In this document: positions 45,407-57,820 of the stretch, in pieces
How positions within the stretch are numbered: the first letter of the stretch is position 1
How the letters are laid out: every line of letters starts with the position of its first letter
NCBI GenBank assembly: GCA_963931865.1
Contig: OZ007506.1
Coordinates: 16,940,242 to 17,004,241, forward strand
Source: Axinella damicornis
Lineage: Eukaryota > Porifera > Demospongiae > Axinellida > Axinellidae
Direction: 5' to 3'
Length of the DNA: 64,000 bases
Position numbers and translations under genes: made by a program
Notes under the pieces: model-generated
The model's input: the letters and a program-made list of their open reading frames with translations, nothing else
What the model was told of the DNA's origin: nothing
Databases searched by the model: none

Positions 45407-48400
45407 GATGCAGAGTGTCAATCCCTCTCATTTCGTTGGTGCCAACTACCAGAATGTGCTGGCGCTGATGAAGACCCACAGCCCCCTCCTCTGTGGGGCT
45501 GCAGCTGCCACGAGAGGCAGAAGAGCGACGGTGAGGAAACCTCCCTCCTCGGTGTCACATGCAGAGCTGAGGTCCCTGCTGGCAGGACTGGAGGAGGAGT
45601 TCGGGAGGCTCACATTGTAAGGTTCAGCCTTGGAAGAGCTTAGTCTCGGTCCCAGACCCAAACCAACGACCCCAGTGTGGATCACTTCCAGTATCACGCA
45701 TGGGGAGGTACTGGACGCGGTGGAGTTGGTTTGGGTCTTGTCCAAGTATCCCAGGATTCCCAAGCATCATCTCCCATCCCGGGATGGTCTGATGAGTACA
45801 TGTACTCATCAGCTGCAATTGCGCTCATTATAGCCTTGTTCCCATGCACTCAGTACTCAGTACGAGCGCCTGGGAATGAGGCTAGTCTCTCATATCGTAC
45901 TTGCATGTGAAAGTTTCAACCAGAGGGCTGAGGAGCAGGCAGTGTATTGAACTGTGCTGTTATTTGTGACTTTGAGAGGTCTATGTCTCTATCTTGGAGG
46001 GTAGGTTTTACTGTATTCATGGCTTTCCATCTGTTACTCCAGTGAGCATCAGGAGCTTGCCAAGCAGATACAAGAACAGACCGATCCTGCACACCCTCAA
46101 GCAACATTTGGACTTGAGCGGCAGCTGGAACTCCTTGTGGAACACTTGGAAACAAAGGCGGAACAGATCAAGATTGTCCGGAAGCAGCTGCTGAGTCGTA
46201 GGCAAAGATCTCGCACAAAGTCCCACATGCACCAGGCAACTGCTTCCCTACCCGTCCCCAGAGATGGAGAGGTGGAGGTCACAACTACTGTCAAAGCCAC
46301 GGGCAGTCCTCATGGCCAGGCATACAGTATGGCAGACTGCAAGACTCCTAGTTTGGAGTTTCTGAAGAAGATGAAATCACTTCAAAACACATTACAGAGA
46401 GATGACCTTAGTTGGGACTGATGGGTTGAGCCCAATTATACTGCTACCACACACAGCAGTAGTATTAGCATGTAGACCGTTTCTTTATTCAGCATCACAG
46501 GTGCATTGTCATATTATTGTTTCTGAGGTAAGAAGAACTTCAAGTGGTGTGTGAAAACCCATTGTACCCATTTTCTGTTCTTCGGTTTGCGTTGACAATA
46601 AAGCCATGCCGCTCTTCCACATCCGTTGTCAATGCAAACCAAAGAACACAAAACAGGCCGGGTAGGCGAAATCGCCATGATGCATGAATTACGTAATCTA
46701 TGCCGTAGAATGTAGTATACAGTACTGACTACGGGTTGGGTTGAGTATGTGTGCATGCATGGCCATGGGCATTAATTTAATTTTCATTAATTTTCTACAA
46801 AGGGAAACATACGGAAGAATAAAGCAGCAGCCATCCCTCCTTCCATGAGGAAAAAAAAAGGAAACAAGAAAAAGAAAGGAAAAAATTAACAGCCTAGCAA
46901 CGCACCCATCCCTCCGTGACAGGTCTGACACCAAACTTGTAGCCGGAATGCACACTGCTCCACTGTTATAGTGCATGGAGAGGCACACCAAATAAGGCTA
47001 TACATACTTGTGGCATTCTAATAAAAAGAGAACCCTCCTGGAACAGAAACAAAACAAAAAAAAAGGAATACAAAAAAGTTATAGCTAGCTATAGAAAAAG
47101 AAATAAATAAATACAACCTAGCAACAACCCATCCCTCCATGACAGGTCAGACACCGAAGTGTAAGCCTCAGGAGCGCTGGATAGGCGTCGGTGACTGGAA
47201 TCACAGGAGGCTAACCTGCTTTCAACCAGAACACCTTTCTTTAGCTTCGGTGGTCAAATGGGAACCGGCGTACTCAAGCTGCTAGGCGGGGAAGTCAGGA
47301 ACCGGTGTGTACGGAGTGGCCCAGACTCGTACTCGGTTATTGGGGAGACGAACACTCAACCCCCAGGCTGTAAAGCAAGTGCTTAGCGAGTGTGCCATCC
47401 CGACTTCCCGCCAAAACTTAGTACAAATTCAATATTTATACCCCAAACCGGATGTAGCCAGTTGCGCATGCGCACCGGCTGACCTTTGAACCTCTGAGAA
47501 AGAAAATGGCGGCTTGCTGCATAGTAGCTGAGCTAGAATTGAACTGTGGTTGTGTGGGTCGACTAAGCCGGGCAGACGAAAAGAAGCGTTGAGGGGCTGA
47601 GACCCAATTGGCCAAGACCTTGTTCATAATTTTCTCTTGTGACGAAGAAGACTGTAGGTAGAGTAAGTGATCAATTATCGGCCGCCATGTATAATCAGAC
47701 ACTCCCACATGGAGACGAAACAATAGAACTCGGGAAATACCACAGAAATGTAGCATGGGCACAGGCTAGCTGGCACTCCAAAAATGGCACCCAACCATTT
47801 CCTGTTCACACTAAGGGCAATGCAAGTGACTGTCTGATAATATCAAAGATCAGACAGGGAGCATGTATTTCCAGACACCATTTCCTGTTCCTTCCTTGAA
47901 GCAGCTTTCAGTGAAATTCCTGCACCACTGGAAAGGCCTAAGTTCCTTCTGTTCCAGGCCTGATTTTTGTCACCATAACTGTTTTGGTCACTGAGGGACG
48001 TGGACAAATTTTGACCATGGTCTTTCCCCCTCTAACAAAATAGTGGATTTTGCCTTTTATTAGCTTTAACGTCACCCAATATACAGAAGGCCTATGATAT
48101 GGGGATCATAGGGATCTACAGGTCCTCAGCAACACACTGGTACCTTTTTAATTTCCATTCTGTGTTCCATTCAGAGTTTAAATTTCCGGGTTTCCCAGTC
48201 GTGTTCCATACCTTCCCACACACTGATGTTCTCATATTGCTAGTAGGAAGGCCTGTGACAAGGCTATTAGAGTGAGTCAGCTGACTCAGCTCTATCTACC
48301 GTGCGTAGGGTCTGACACTCTGCATCCCTGCTCCACAGTTATCAATGTATGGAGGACCCTCTGAGTGTGGACACCACGTCGAACTTCTCCAGCATAGCGG

Positions 48401-49065
48401 AGGCTCCTGGGCAACTGGAGAGGCAGTATGCCCCCCTCACAGAGATGTTTACACCCACAATGCAGAGCTGCCCCAGAGAGGGTCGGCAAACAGCAACAGC
48501 GAAGGTGAGTTCACACAATGCTCAATTGTGTGTCAGTGTGGCCAACTGGTTAAAGCACTAGACTGTAGTTTGAGAGATCACGTCCCACCAACTGCAGCCA
48601 GGAAGAAGTTTTTCTGGTTTCCCTTCCATAACCGTTAGTTTGCTTACTGCCAATAGTAGACCTTCCTGAAACGCGGAAGGAGGGTCTGGTGTTCTGAGCA
48701 ATATTTCTTGTCACATAGGGCGGGGCCGAGCTCAGATTTGAGATCTCGAATCAGATGGCAGAACACGAATGACATAGGCAATCAGGCAGATGGCCTTTGG
48801 TAATGTACAGTCTTGTACTTACTGAAGGCTTTCCTCGCAGCCTGTTTTTGGCTGTCCTAATAGACTTCGCGGCCATCTCAAGCTGTTGTAAACCGTACTG
48901 TGTAGTAGTCTATGCGCGCTGAGGCACCAGAAACTCGAGTTCCGGATTTGCAGTGCAGTTATGACATTCTTTACGTCATATGGCCCCACCCCATGTGACA
49001 AGAAATGTTGCCAAGAATACCAGACCCTCTTTCCGCGTTTTGGGGAGGGTCTGGGAACAAGACTA
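45407..49065 (+). repeat. Near-identical 3.6-kb block, second instance
   Basis: Partner of 38450-42098. Differences are isolated substitutions and a few short indels (a net 12 bases extra near 46790). Confidence 0.85.
48654..49065. mobile_element. TAGTCTCG-family element, 412 bp, copy C intron 1
   Basis: The right end GGGAGGGTCTGGGAACAAGACTA and a decayed left end are inverted; inner arms (TTTCTTGTCACATAGGG and CATGTGACAAGAAAT) also pair. Flanks TACTGCCAA and TTCTGCCCA could be a decayed 9-base duplication. Confidence 0.75.
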
Positions 49066-49644
49066 TTCTGCCCAACTTGGGAATAATTCCGATTGGTTGT
49101 TTACTGCATTTCTTGCATGTCAACTAGTCAAGACAACCACCAGGTTTAGAGATGCTAGAGTGATTGCACTAATTTTCAGATGTCAGTGATGTCCTGGAAG
49201 TGTTTTATTCTCTGTAGAGGGCGTTATGGATGACATTGTTATACCTGTTGATTAGTCATGCAAACTACAGGTGTCTTTTAGTCGACTAGAGAAATTCCCT
49301 GGTCATTCGCTCCCCTATTTCTAGCAGCTCTGTGTTGCTCTTCGACATTGATGTGAGTATGATACTTCTCTCTATGCAGCCAAGATCAGTGCTCTGAAGG
49401 CCCTCCAGGACAAGATCCACTCTCTAGAGCTTGAGAGAGTGGCAGCCGCAGACAGGTTCCGCCACCTCGCTCATGAGACCCAACAACAGGCGAGGGGGAC
49501 CAAGAGGGCAATGTTGGTGGAGGGGGGAAGCCCCCTGCTGCCATCCTCTCATACCTCTCCCCTTCCTAGGTACCGCTCTTCACCCTCACCGGAACAGGAA
49601 GGTAAATGTCTATCTGGAACTCAAAATGGAACACTTGAACAGTC

Positions 49645-49646
<2 letters not shown>

Positions 49647-49729
<83 letters not shown>
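49647..49729 (+). repeat. Poly-C run followed by (CA)n
   Basis: About 30 C, then about 48 bp of CA repeat, just after exon 2 of CEP57 copy C. It is not in copies A or B. Confidence 0.93.
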
Positions 49730-49730
<1 letters not shown>

Positions 49731-49863
49731 TCACATGCATGCAGACATACATGTACACACACTCAAACACAAAATTTAATGATTAGCATTCCACACCTTC
49801 AGTAATCTTGTCCTACAGCCTGTTAGCGTATGACCGAAGTGTCAAGGAACTTCTGGCCACTCA

Positions 49864-50221
49864 GGGACGTAGCTAGGATTTGGGGAGCGAGGAGGCATGG
49901 AGTTCTCTGTGCGTGCAGCGAAAAATTTCGAGCTAATTAATTATTCATGAGTTGATTCATTACTTCCGCAGTGCGCGCAAACAGTTGCCCTCGAAATGCT
50001 ACAGCAATATGCCGGTGCCCTGACTGTCCAAGACTTGCAGCACTATCCGCGTTAAGAGTATATACGCCGGTTCATGGTCAGCCTAGCTCCTGCCTCTGTC
50101 ATCAGATCGAACGCACATCGTACGCGGCGTGTGCGAGGATCTAAGGACTCCGGACACGCGCGTCATTATTCAGAAAAGCGAGGAGGCAACTGCCTCCTCT
50201 GCCTCATTGCTAGCTACGCCC
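49864..50221. mobile_element. GGGCGTAGCTAG-family element, copy 2
   Basis: Same ends and interior as 19861-20204. Flanked by GGCCACT and TGCCACT, a likely short target duplication. It is absent from the equivalent intron of CEP57 copy A, so it inserted after that duplication or was lost from A. Confidence 0.82.
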
Positions 50222-50244
50222 ATGCCACTATTTTTGATCGCCTA

Positions 50245-50300
50245 TAGCCTCATTCCCAGGCCGTGTAGGAGAAACCCTACATGGCCTGGGAACGAGGATA
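50245..50300. mobile_element. TAGCCTCA-family hairpin MITE (copy C intron 2)
   Basis: Counterpart of 35810-35866, flanked by GATCGCCTA and GATCCCCTA. Confidence 0.75.
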
Positions 50301-51255
50301 GATCCCCTACAGACTGTAAGCTATCAATATACTGGGCTTGCTTATAAGTTGAGTAGTGTGTGTGCATGTGGGGGGCTGAGAAAGACTAGACTTGTATACA
50401 AGGATGAATGAAGAACTGATGATTGGGGAATGCTGTATGTGTTATGTGTGCTGACGATGCTAACCACAACTTCCTTGCATACAGATCTGAAGGCACGGCT
50501 GGAGGCAATTGATACCAAGTTCACGCTCCAGGCACATGAGTTGGAGCACATGCGTGAGAGGCTGCAGCATGCGGAGTCGGGCCACCACAAGTCCCTCATG
50601 AGGGCAGGGTTCTGGAGGAGCAGCAGAGAGAGCTAATGGAGGAGCAGAGGAAGAGAAGAATGGACTCCACACCATACACACAGGTTTGTCACTGTACACA
50701 TGTAAGTTGTGGAGCATGCCCCAAGACACCCACTTGATATCCACAATACATCATTAATGTGACTATAGCCTCGTTCCCCATAGATGTAACTGCATGAACG
50801 TGATGTCCTCTCTCCTCCCAGTCTGGGGTTGCTCGCACTCGGAGACTGACTGAGGAAACTTAATTGAGCAGGAGCATGCTAAAATGACCTCCGTACACTC
50901 CCTGACAGATCCGTACATTATAAAGATCTGATGTACACTGTATCTGTTAAAATCTCCCTCCCTCCCTCCCTCCCTCCCTACCCTCCCCTCCCAGAGCAGG
51001 TGAAGGAACTGGAGGGTCTTTTTGGATCAGCAAACTGATGAAAGGCTGCTAATTGGCTTGGCTCCCTTATTTATAATTATACCTTTCTTCTGGTCATGCA
51101 GGGAGGCTGTGGCAACTGAAGCACATACAGTGTATATTTGGCCAGCTGCCATGGCTCCCTCAATCCTTATCTTCTGGTCATGCATGTTGAGGAGGCTGAC
51201 ATGGCTGCATGCCACACAGCTGGCTCCCCCTCCTGCCATCGATCAATAATCAACC

Positions 51256-51384
51256 TAGCCTCGTTCCCAGGCCTCCCACTGCACGCAGCTAGCCTACTAG
51301 TCTCGTTCCCAGACCCTCGATCCCGAACGCATTTCGGGAGGGTCTGGGAACGAGACTATAGTGGCCTGCATGGGAATGAGGCTA
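51256..51384. mobile_element. Nested MITEs: TAGCCTCG element interrupted by a TAGTCTCG element
   Basis: The outer ends TAGCCTCGTTCCCAGGCC and GGAATGAGGCTA are flanked by TAATCAACC and CAATCAACC (8 of 9). Inside, 51298-51358 is a complete hairpin with TAGTCTCGTTCCCAGACC ends. Confidence 0.85.
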
Positions 51385-51575
51385 CAATCAACCATGCACC
51401 CCAAGTCACATGAACGTCTGTGATGCCAAAGTTCCGAATTGTCTGGTCGACAGAACAGTATAAAAATTCAACAAAACCAAGCTTCACAAACACACTATGG
51501 CTTTACTACAAGGTAGTACAGCACATTAACTAGATCATCAAAGCGGTACGTACCTACACATGCAATAATTATATA

Positions 51576-54500
51576 TTATAGTTTCTTCTTTTCTTCTTCT
51601 GGAGGCGGAGGCTGGGGCTGGCTATGCAACTGGCTCCCCTCTTTCTTTTCCTCTTTCAGCTTGAGAGGCTGGGAAGGGTTGTGAGGATTCTCCTGGCTGT
51701 AGAACGAATACGTACGTACATACATACAGTCAAACCTCTCAATAGTGGACGCATTGGGGACAATCAATACATTAAGATTTTACGTGTCTGTGAGTGACGG
51801 AAGTGGGATGTTCGTGGGGCGGGACTAGACTATAGTGAGGCGTGACCTTCGTACTTTAATTTATTTACTGAACCTCGAACTCCGCGAAGAATGTTCGAGA
51901 ACATTGGGGCCGGGCATGGGCTGGAATCCAGTATGCAATCGGGGAGCAGCAGCCGAAGCGGACGCAATCGGGCGAGCAGCAGTTGAAGCGGACGCAATCG
52001 GGGAGCAGCAGTCGAAGCGGACGCGATCGGGAGCAGCAGCTGAAGCGGGCGCAATCAGGGAGCAGCAGCTGGAGGCGGAGGCAAACGGGGAGCAGCAGTG
52101 CCGCAATCGGGCCCGGGAGCAGCAGCTGAAGCGGACGCAAGCGGCGAGCAGCAGCTGAAGCGGACGCAATTGGGGAGAAGCAGCTCTTCAGAGAGCTGTC
52201 CGGCGCCGGATTACGCACGGTAGGCGAACAAGGGGGAAGTAGCTGAGCGAGCGAAGCTTGTATTAATTATTCAGATGTTTTGTCCATTGTAGAGAGAGGT
52301 TGTCCTCTTCTTGGAGGTTCAAAATGTATTAGAACTATAGGTTATTATTTGGGACCTGAAAGTTGTCCTTTGTTGAGGTTTTACTGTATACCCATCCCTT
52401 CAAAGTTCGAGTGTCACATGCATCCCTGTAGTTTCATTCCCAGACTGGCAGTCTGAGAATGAGAATGCTATATTGCATAGACACTGTAAGTCTTACTTGA
52501 TCGCACCATGCATGGCCTATGCTGAACTAGCACAATGCATACTACATAATCTACATTGTACACTCACTCTCGCTCATACACACGCACGCGCACGCACACA
52601 TGCACACGCACGCGCACGCACGCACGTGCACGCACACACGCACACACACACACACACGTACACACGCGCACACGCGCACGCACACACACGTACACACGCG
52701 CACACGCGCACACGCACACACACACACACACACAGTACTGGGTGATGTAAAAGGAATATCTAACATACGCACACGCACACACACACACACCACAAACATT
52801 GGAACTGCTAGCAATTCTAACCAATGTACTTGCATACCGGTAGACCTCATTCAAGCATCTCACCTTTTGAAGAAGGTAAATGTAATTGCAATACACACAA
52901 CAGCCACCAAGATAGCAATCCTGAATCCAGAATAGTCACCAGCTGACATGGGAAACAAGAGAATGGCAGAATCACGACATGCAGTAGCAAGGTACACCTC
53001 TACCTCCCTATAGTCTATCCAAGTTCAGAGATGGAGGAGGACTATCCATGCATCTAAATGGCATAGGAAATTCAAGCACACATACCACACATACTAGCCT
53101 TGTTCCCAGGCCCGAGACGGCGAGGAGAAAAGGGTCTGGTTTCCACTGTTTGTGCACGCGCTAAATCGCGGTGGAATTCCACTGGCACCATAGACATTTG
53201 ATTATGTCTGTACACTTGAAACATCAGAGCATAATAACTTGTGCCGTGCATTATGACAGCTCTCGATCATGCTCTCTCCTGTTCCCTTAGGTGGCAAAGT
53301 GCTCCTAAATTGAGCTAGAACAGTGACCTGTGATTAAAATATGTTTTCGTGTGGCTACTGTCGCACCAACCGGGTGGAGTCAGTGTGCTTCCAGATCCTT
53401 CCATTTCGGTTGGAATAGTAATGTCAGGTAAGTGTGTTGCTGGTGGGAGTGTAGCTAATTGTGGTCACGTCACCCCTCATCTCGTGGATGGAGGACCAGT
53501 GTAGCAAAATAAAAAGCCACATGCTCAACCATGTGAGTTACAAAGACGTCATTTGCACCCTCCCCCTTATGAATACGTGATTCAGTTACCCATAATTCAG
53601 TGCATGCGCAAACAGTGGAACCCAGGACCTTTTTTCCTCCCTCTCTCGGGCCTGGGAACGAGGCTACACACATACGTTCTCCTAAACCATCACACTATGA
53701 AACTGTGCAATAGTTGTGGATCGGTTGGATGGGGACAACTCAAGCATAAATAATCCTATATGCTTGTAATCATGCATCTGCTTCTTTCCTTATGCAGGTA
53801 AACATTATCCTCATTCCCAGGACCCCGCCCAGCTTTTCATCGTTTGCAGTGCGGAAAAGCGGGGAGGGCCTGGTTTGCTCACGTAAGAATGACGTAATCT
53901 ACAAATGGCAAATTGTCAGAATGAATGCGCAACGTTTTGTGTGTAGTTCAACCAACTACAATCTACATGTTGAACGCTCGGTGTGTACGACAGCCGCCCC
54001 CTGCTAGCTAGATGTGAATGAAGTGCCAAAGCTCTTCTTGCTGTTCTGAGCCCCAGTATGCCCCCATTCACTTCACAGCTTTCTACCCCTGATGTCACTC
54101 GCGTGATAGAAACTTACCAGGCCCTCTCCCGCTTAACCGTACTGCAAAGTGACTGAAAGCTGGGTGGAGCCTGGGAACGAGGCTAAGTAAACATCATTTG
54201 TAATCCAAAGGCAAATAGCAACACCATGTAGGCGAGATCTGAACAGAATGACATGCATGTAATGCTGCCATTCTCATCACTACATAAGGAGTGGAATGTT
54301 GTTAACTTACAGCCGGACTCCGTTATGGTCACTATGGCAGACTGAGGTTTCAATGAGACAGTGTGGCTCTGTGACGTGACGAGTAACAACAGGAAAGATT
54401 CATTCTGTTCCTCTACACCGTCATTAATGATGTTAATCTCAGTACACACTCGCCGCGTAGTTCTGTCAAAGGTAAGACTAGACATCTGGCTCTGGTAGTC

Positions 54501-57500
54501 ACTTCCAGCTGAGAAAGAAGAATTGATAGAATGGGTGTAACAACTCGTACTGACAAGGATTGGTATTTTGTCCGTCTGTCTGTCTGTCCAGTGAAATTGG
54601 ACTCCAAAAACCTTTGCAAGGGTCTTAAATGACAGTAAGTAGGAAACAACCAGCTACATGTAGCTACTGGTCTACCTGACAAAAGTCAAGGTGCTTCATT
54701 TCGCTTCGAAATGGCAACGCTTGGCCTTCTTCGCGGGTGCTGAATCAGCCACTAGGGCTCATGCTAGCTATAGCACTAGGCTCCAACAACCGAGCAACAG
54801 GACGCTTTCAACAGTATAAGGCTGCGATATTGCATAGTCAGTGATGTGGCATTGATGCTCGAATTCTGCATGTGGTGGGTGTACTTTCGAGTGCAATATC
54901 ACCACCCCATTTTGTATTCACTTGACTTCCTCAGTGCATAATTGGGAGATTACCCACTGAACTGTAGAATATCGTAGGCTATCATCATACTCACCCTGGG
55001 CTGATGCAATGTCTACAGTTGCGAGAGTGACAGGCAGAGACACAGTGGGGGTCCCAGCAATCACACTAGCACAGACAGTGACTGATTTACTCCACTCCTC
55101 CACAACATAAGAAGTTTGTTCAAAACCAATTTGCACCACTGCAGGAAAAGAAAAGAGAGATAGCAGACCAACAGACTAGGCCATTTGCAAGGACTTGCTC
55201 GCCCCAGTTTGTCTGAAATCACAGAGGATGGAGTCCGTGTAATAAGTTACATTGGTCAATGTGTAAGCAAAAGTAACACATTTTCCAGTTTCTTTGTTTT
55301 CTCACAGCTTTTGCCCCACTTTCACAATGACAACAGGACCTTGACGAATGAACAGAGTAGAGTACTCATGCTCACCTTTTTGCAAACTTGCATTACGTGC
55401 AATTAAACCTTTTACCTTCTCGCTTCTTGCACGAAGATTTGCTGTCAACTCTGCAATCCGCTGCAAAGACAGTGGTATTATACAGCACATCAAATCATGG
55501 GTATGACGATAAGCTCCTGCTAACTACCATGCACGGCATGCAGCCTAGTAGATGACTGACCACCTCCTAGGTGAGGCATCTGCATGCACAAAGCATATGT
55601 ACAATGACAACAGGAGCTTGACGAATGGATGGGGTCAAGTAGCGCAAACGCGGGAAATTGCACAGCATAGCAGTTCCACAGAGGCACTACAGAGACACCC
55701 TTAACAAACTTGTTCCTTACACTCTGCTAACTACCAGCCTAGTATATAGATGAACTGATCATGTCCTAGAGAAGGAATCTGTACAATTCAATTTTGATCT
55801 GCCTATCATAACTTTTGTCATAACTGACTCTCACCACCTGGGCCAGCAATGTCGGGTAGGTCAACACGATAAGCATACACTCCTTCTGTGTCCACATTGC
55901 TACCATGTTCAACGTCCCGTGCTGTAGCAGTCTGTGATCCGGGAAGTGTAAACGACTTCACACCATCTCCTGCGTTAAACCCCATGCCACCTTCTCCCCA
56001 ATTGATATCAGAATAGATGAAGATGACATACGACTGTTCTCCATCAGTTGCCATCACTACCTGAAATGTATTTCCCTGTGCGTGCGAGAGATCATACTCC
56101 TAAATCCTGATAAACAATGGTGGCTTCAAATTTTCACAAACTTAGCTATGTACAAAGCCAGCGCTAAAGACAGGTACCATACATCCCATACAAAATGTAT
56201 GTTACCCATACTTCATTGTCTTCAATAGGCAATCACTACAAGTAGCTTTGCTTGCTCAGCTACTGCCTCCCAATTTCCCTACGTGAGCAGTCCAGTGCCG
56301 ACAGCTCTCTGCACAAGAGGTCTGACAAATCTCCTGGTTGCATCCACGTCAACTGCTGCTCCCCGATTGCGTCCGCTTCAGTTGCTGCTGCCCGATTGCG
56401 CCCGCCTCACCCTGATCTCATTTGCTTCAGTTGCTGCTGCCCGATTGCGCCCGCCTCACCCTGATCTCATTTGCTTCAACTGCTGCTGCCCAAATGCGCC
56501 CACCTCAGCCATGCAACCACTGCCTGCCCGATGTTCTTGAAAATATTTCTCTGAGTTCGAAGTTGAAGTGAGGTACAAAGGATGTGTGTCACTAGTCTAG
56601 TCCTGCCCCCCAAACATCCCACTCCGTTAGACGACACACTTGATGTTGAACCGACTTTGTGGTCATAAATTCCAAAGTTGTTCTTAGGTGGGAAAATGTT
56701 ATTAGACTCCAAGCTTACCAGGTTAGCATTACCAGCAGAGAGAATACCAAACTGTGGAACGTTGGCCCACGTTGCAAGGAAAATATAACTCGGAGAAAAC
56801 TCTTTGGCTGAAGGAAATACATCCTGAAGATGATTCAGCACTCTCCTGAGCAAGGTGGGGTCAGTCGTATTCCGATAATAGATGCGGCCAAATCGTGCTG
56901 TTCCAAAATGTTCCCAGTATGGAGAAATGAAAGTGAGAGATTTGAATGGTAAAGGCTGTGGCATAGGTTGGCGGAATGGCTGCTTGAAAGACAGAACCCC
57001 ATTGGTGTTTACCTGCAGAAAATGAAATGCAGAAAAGGACAGCAATTACATTACGAATTCATAAGTTCAGTTAGCCTTGTTCCAATGCAGGCCTTCTCGC
57101 CCCAGCGTTTGTACTGCAAGCCACAAACGCTGGGGTGAAAGGCCCGGGAATGGGGTTAAGATTCAGCATGTTGCATAGCTACGTATGTGCATGATGGAGG
57201 TAGTTAGTTACCGGACCACTGGGTTCTGCTGACAACTGAGCCCCAGATTTGCACTGATATACTGCGCAGAAGGTCACTCCAAAGTATCACCTAGTCTAAG
57301 GGAAATGTGGTTCACTGCCTTTTTCACGAGTCATTTTTTGCATCACAAAATGGTATATGTTGGCTTAATGCCTACTTAACCTGCCTGCAGACCTGGTCAC
57401 AAGAAGTTAATGAGATCACTGTGGTTTGACCTGAATACCAAAAAGGGATAACTAACATACATCATAAGGTCTCAATAATTTTTTTTCTTTTTTTTATTTA

Positions 57501-57764
57501 CGTGTGATCAATGCAAGTGGGTGCAGCTATATATAGGTGCCATGATAGACAGCTGTGCATGCAATGCCAATTGACATGCATATGTGGTGACCCATCCAGT
57601 TGCACTACAAACACAAATTACAATTAATTTCAAGGGTGAAATTTTAGAGGACTTGCAGAGGTTACCGGTAAGTGGCAACTTTGTGAACAGGCAGCTAGTA
57701 ACCATATCAAGAAGTATCACACCCCACTCAAATAATTCAAAGCATTTAGCAAGCCCCCCCCCCC

Positions 57765-57820
<56 letters not shown>

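Larger units (their letters stand above)
41380..46421 (+). pseudogene. CEP57 copy B, broken in its 5' half, intact 3' exons
   Basis: Exon 1 (41380-41536) is open. Exon 2 (43451 on) has four extra bases near 43518 (GCGTGCGGACAGG against GCAGACAGG) that shift the frame; a deletion then fuses it to the end of exon 3 (ending 43618). Exon 4 (43755 on) has a premature TGA and its donor GT is changed to AT. Exon 5 is missing, leaving only the (CCCT)n tract (43917-44110). Exon 6 (to 44772) has lost its acceptor and first codons. Exons 7 (44934-45062), 8 (45414-45616) and 9 (46043-46421) are intact and nearly identical to copy A. A protein from the full gene is not possible; a short 3' product cannot be excluded. 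Any restored version would be speculative and is not given. Confidence 0.88.
48349..51045 (+). pseudogene. CEP57 copy C, truncated, frameshifted
   Basis: Exon 1 (from 48349) has a one-base loss near 48454 (ACACCCACAATG against ACACCCAACAATG in B) that shifts the frame. Exon 2 (about 49381-49602) is close to copy A. Exon 3 (from about 50486) loses one base in CTCATGAGGGCAGGG. Exon 4 (about 50821) is shortened. The (CCCT)n tract has shrunk to about 50954-50994 and is followed by a decayed exon 5 (GAGCAGGTGAAGGAACTGGAG...). Exons 6-9 are absent. It ends about 0.5 kb from the 3' end of the convergent NIDO gene. Confidence 0.85.

Noticed and set aside
51830..52218. Overlapping Ala/Gln/Arg and Ser/Cys/Leu frames of about 100 residues
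   Set aside because: Translations of the AGCAGCAGCTGAAGCGGACGC minisatellite in a mobile element.
52473..52935. His/Thr- and Cys/Val-rich frames on both strands
   Set aside because: Translations of the CA/CG microsatellite.
55376..55460. An 85-bp exon-like segment (minus) with AG and GT borders encoding a coiled-coil-like peptide
   Set aside because: Its length and phase would break the NIDO/Calx-beta frame (a stop in the required phase), and no partner exons were found; perhaps a decayed exon of another gene.
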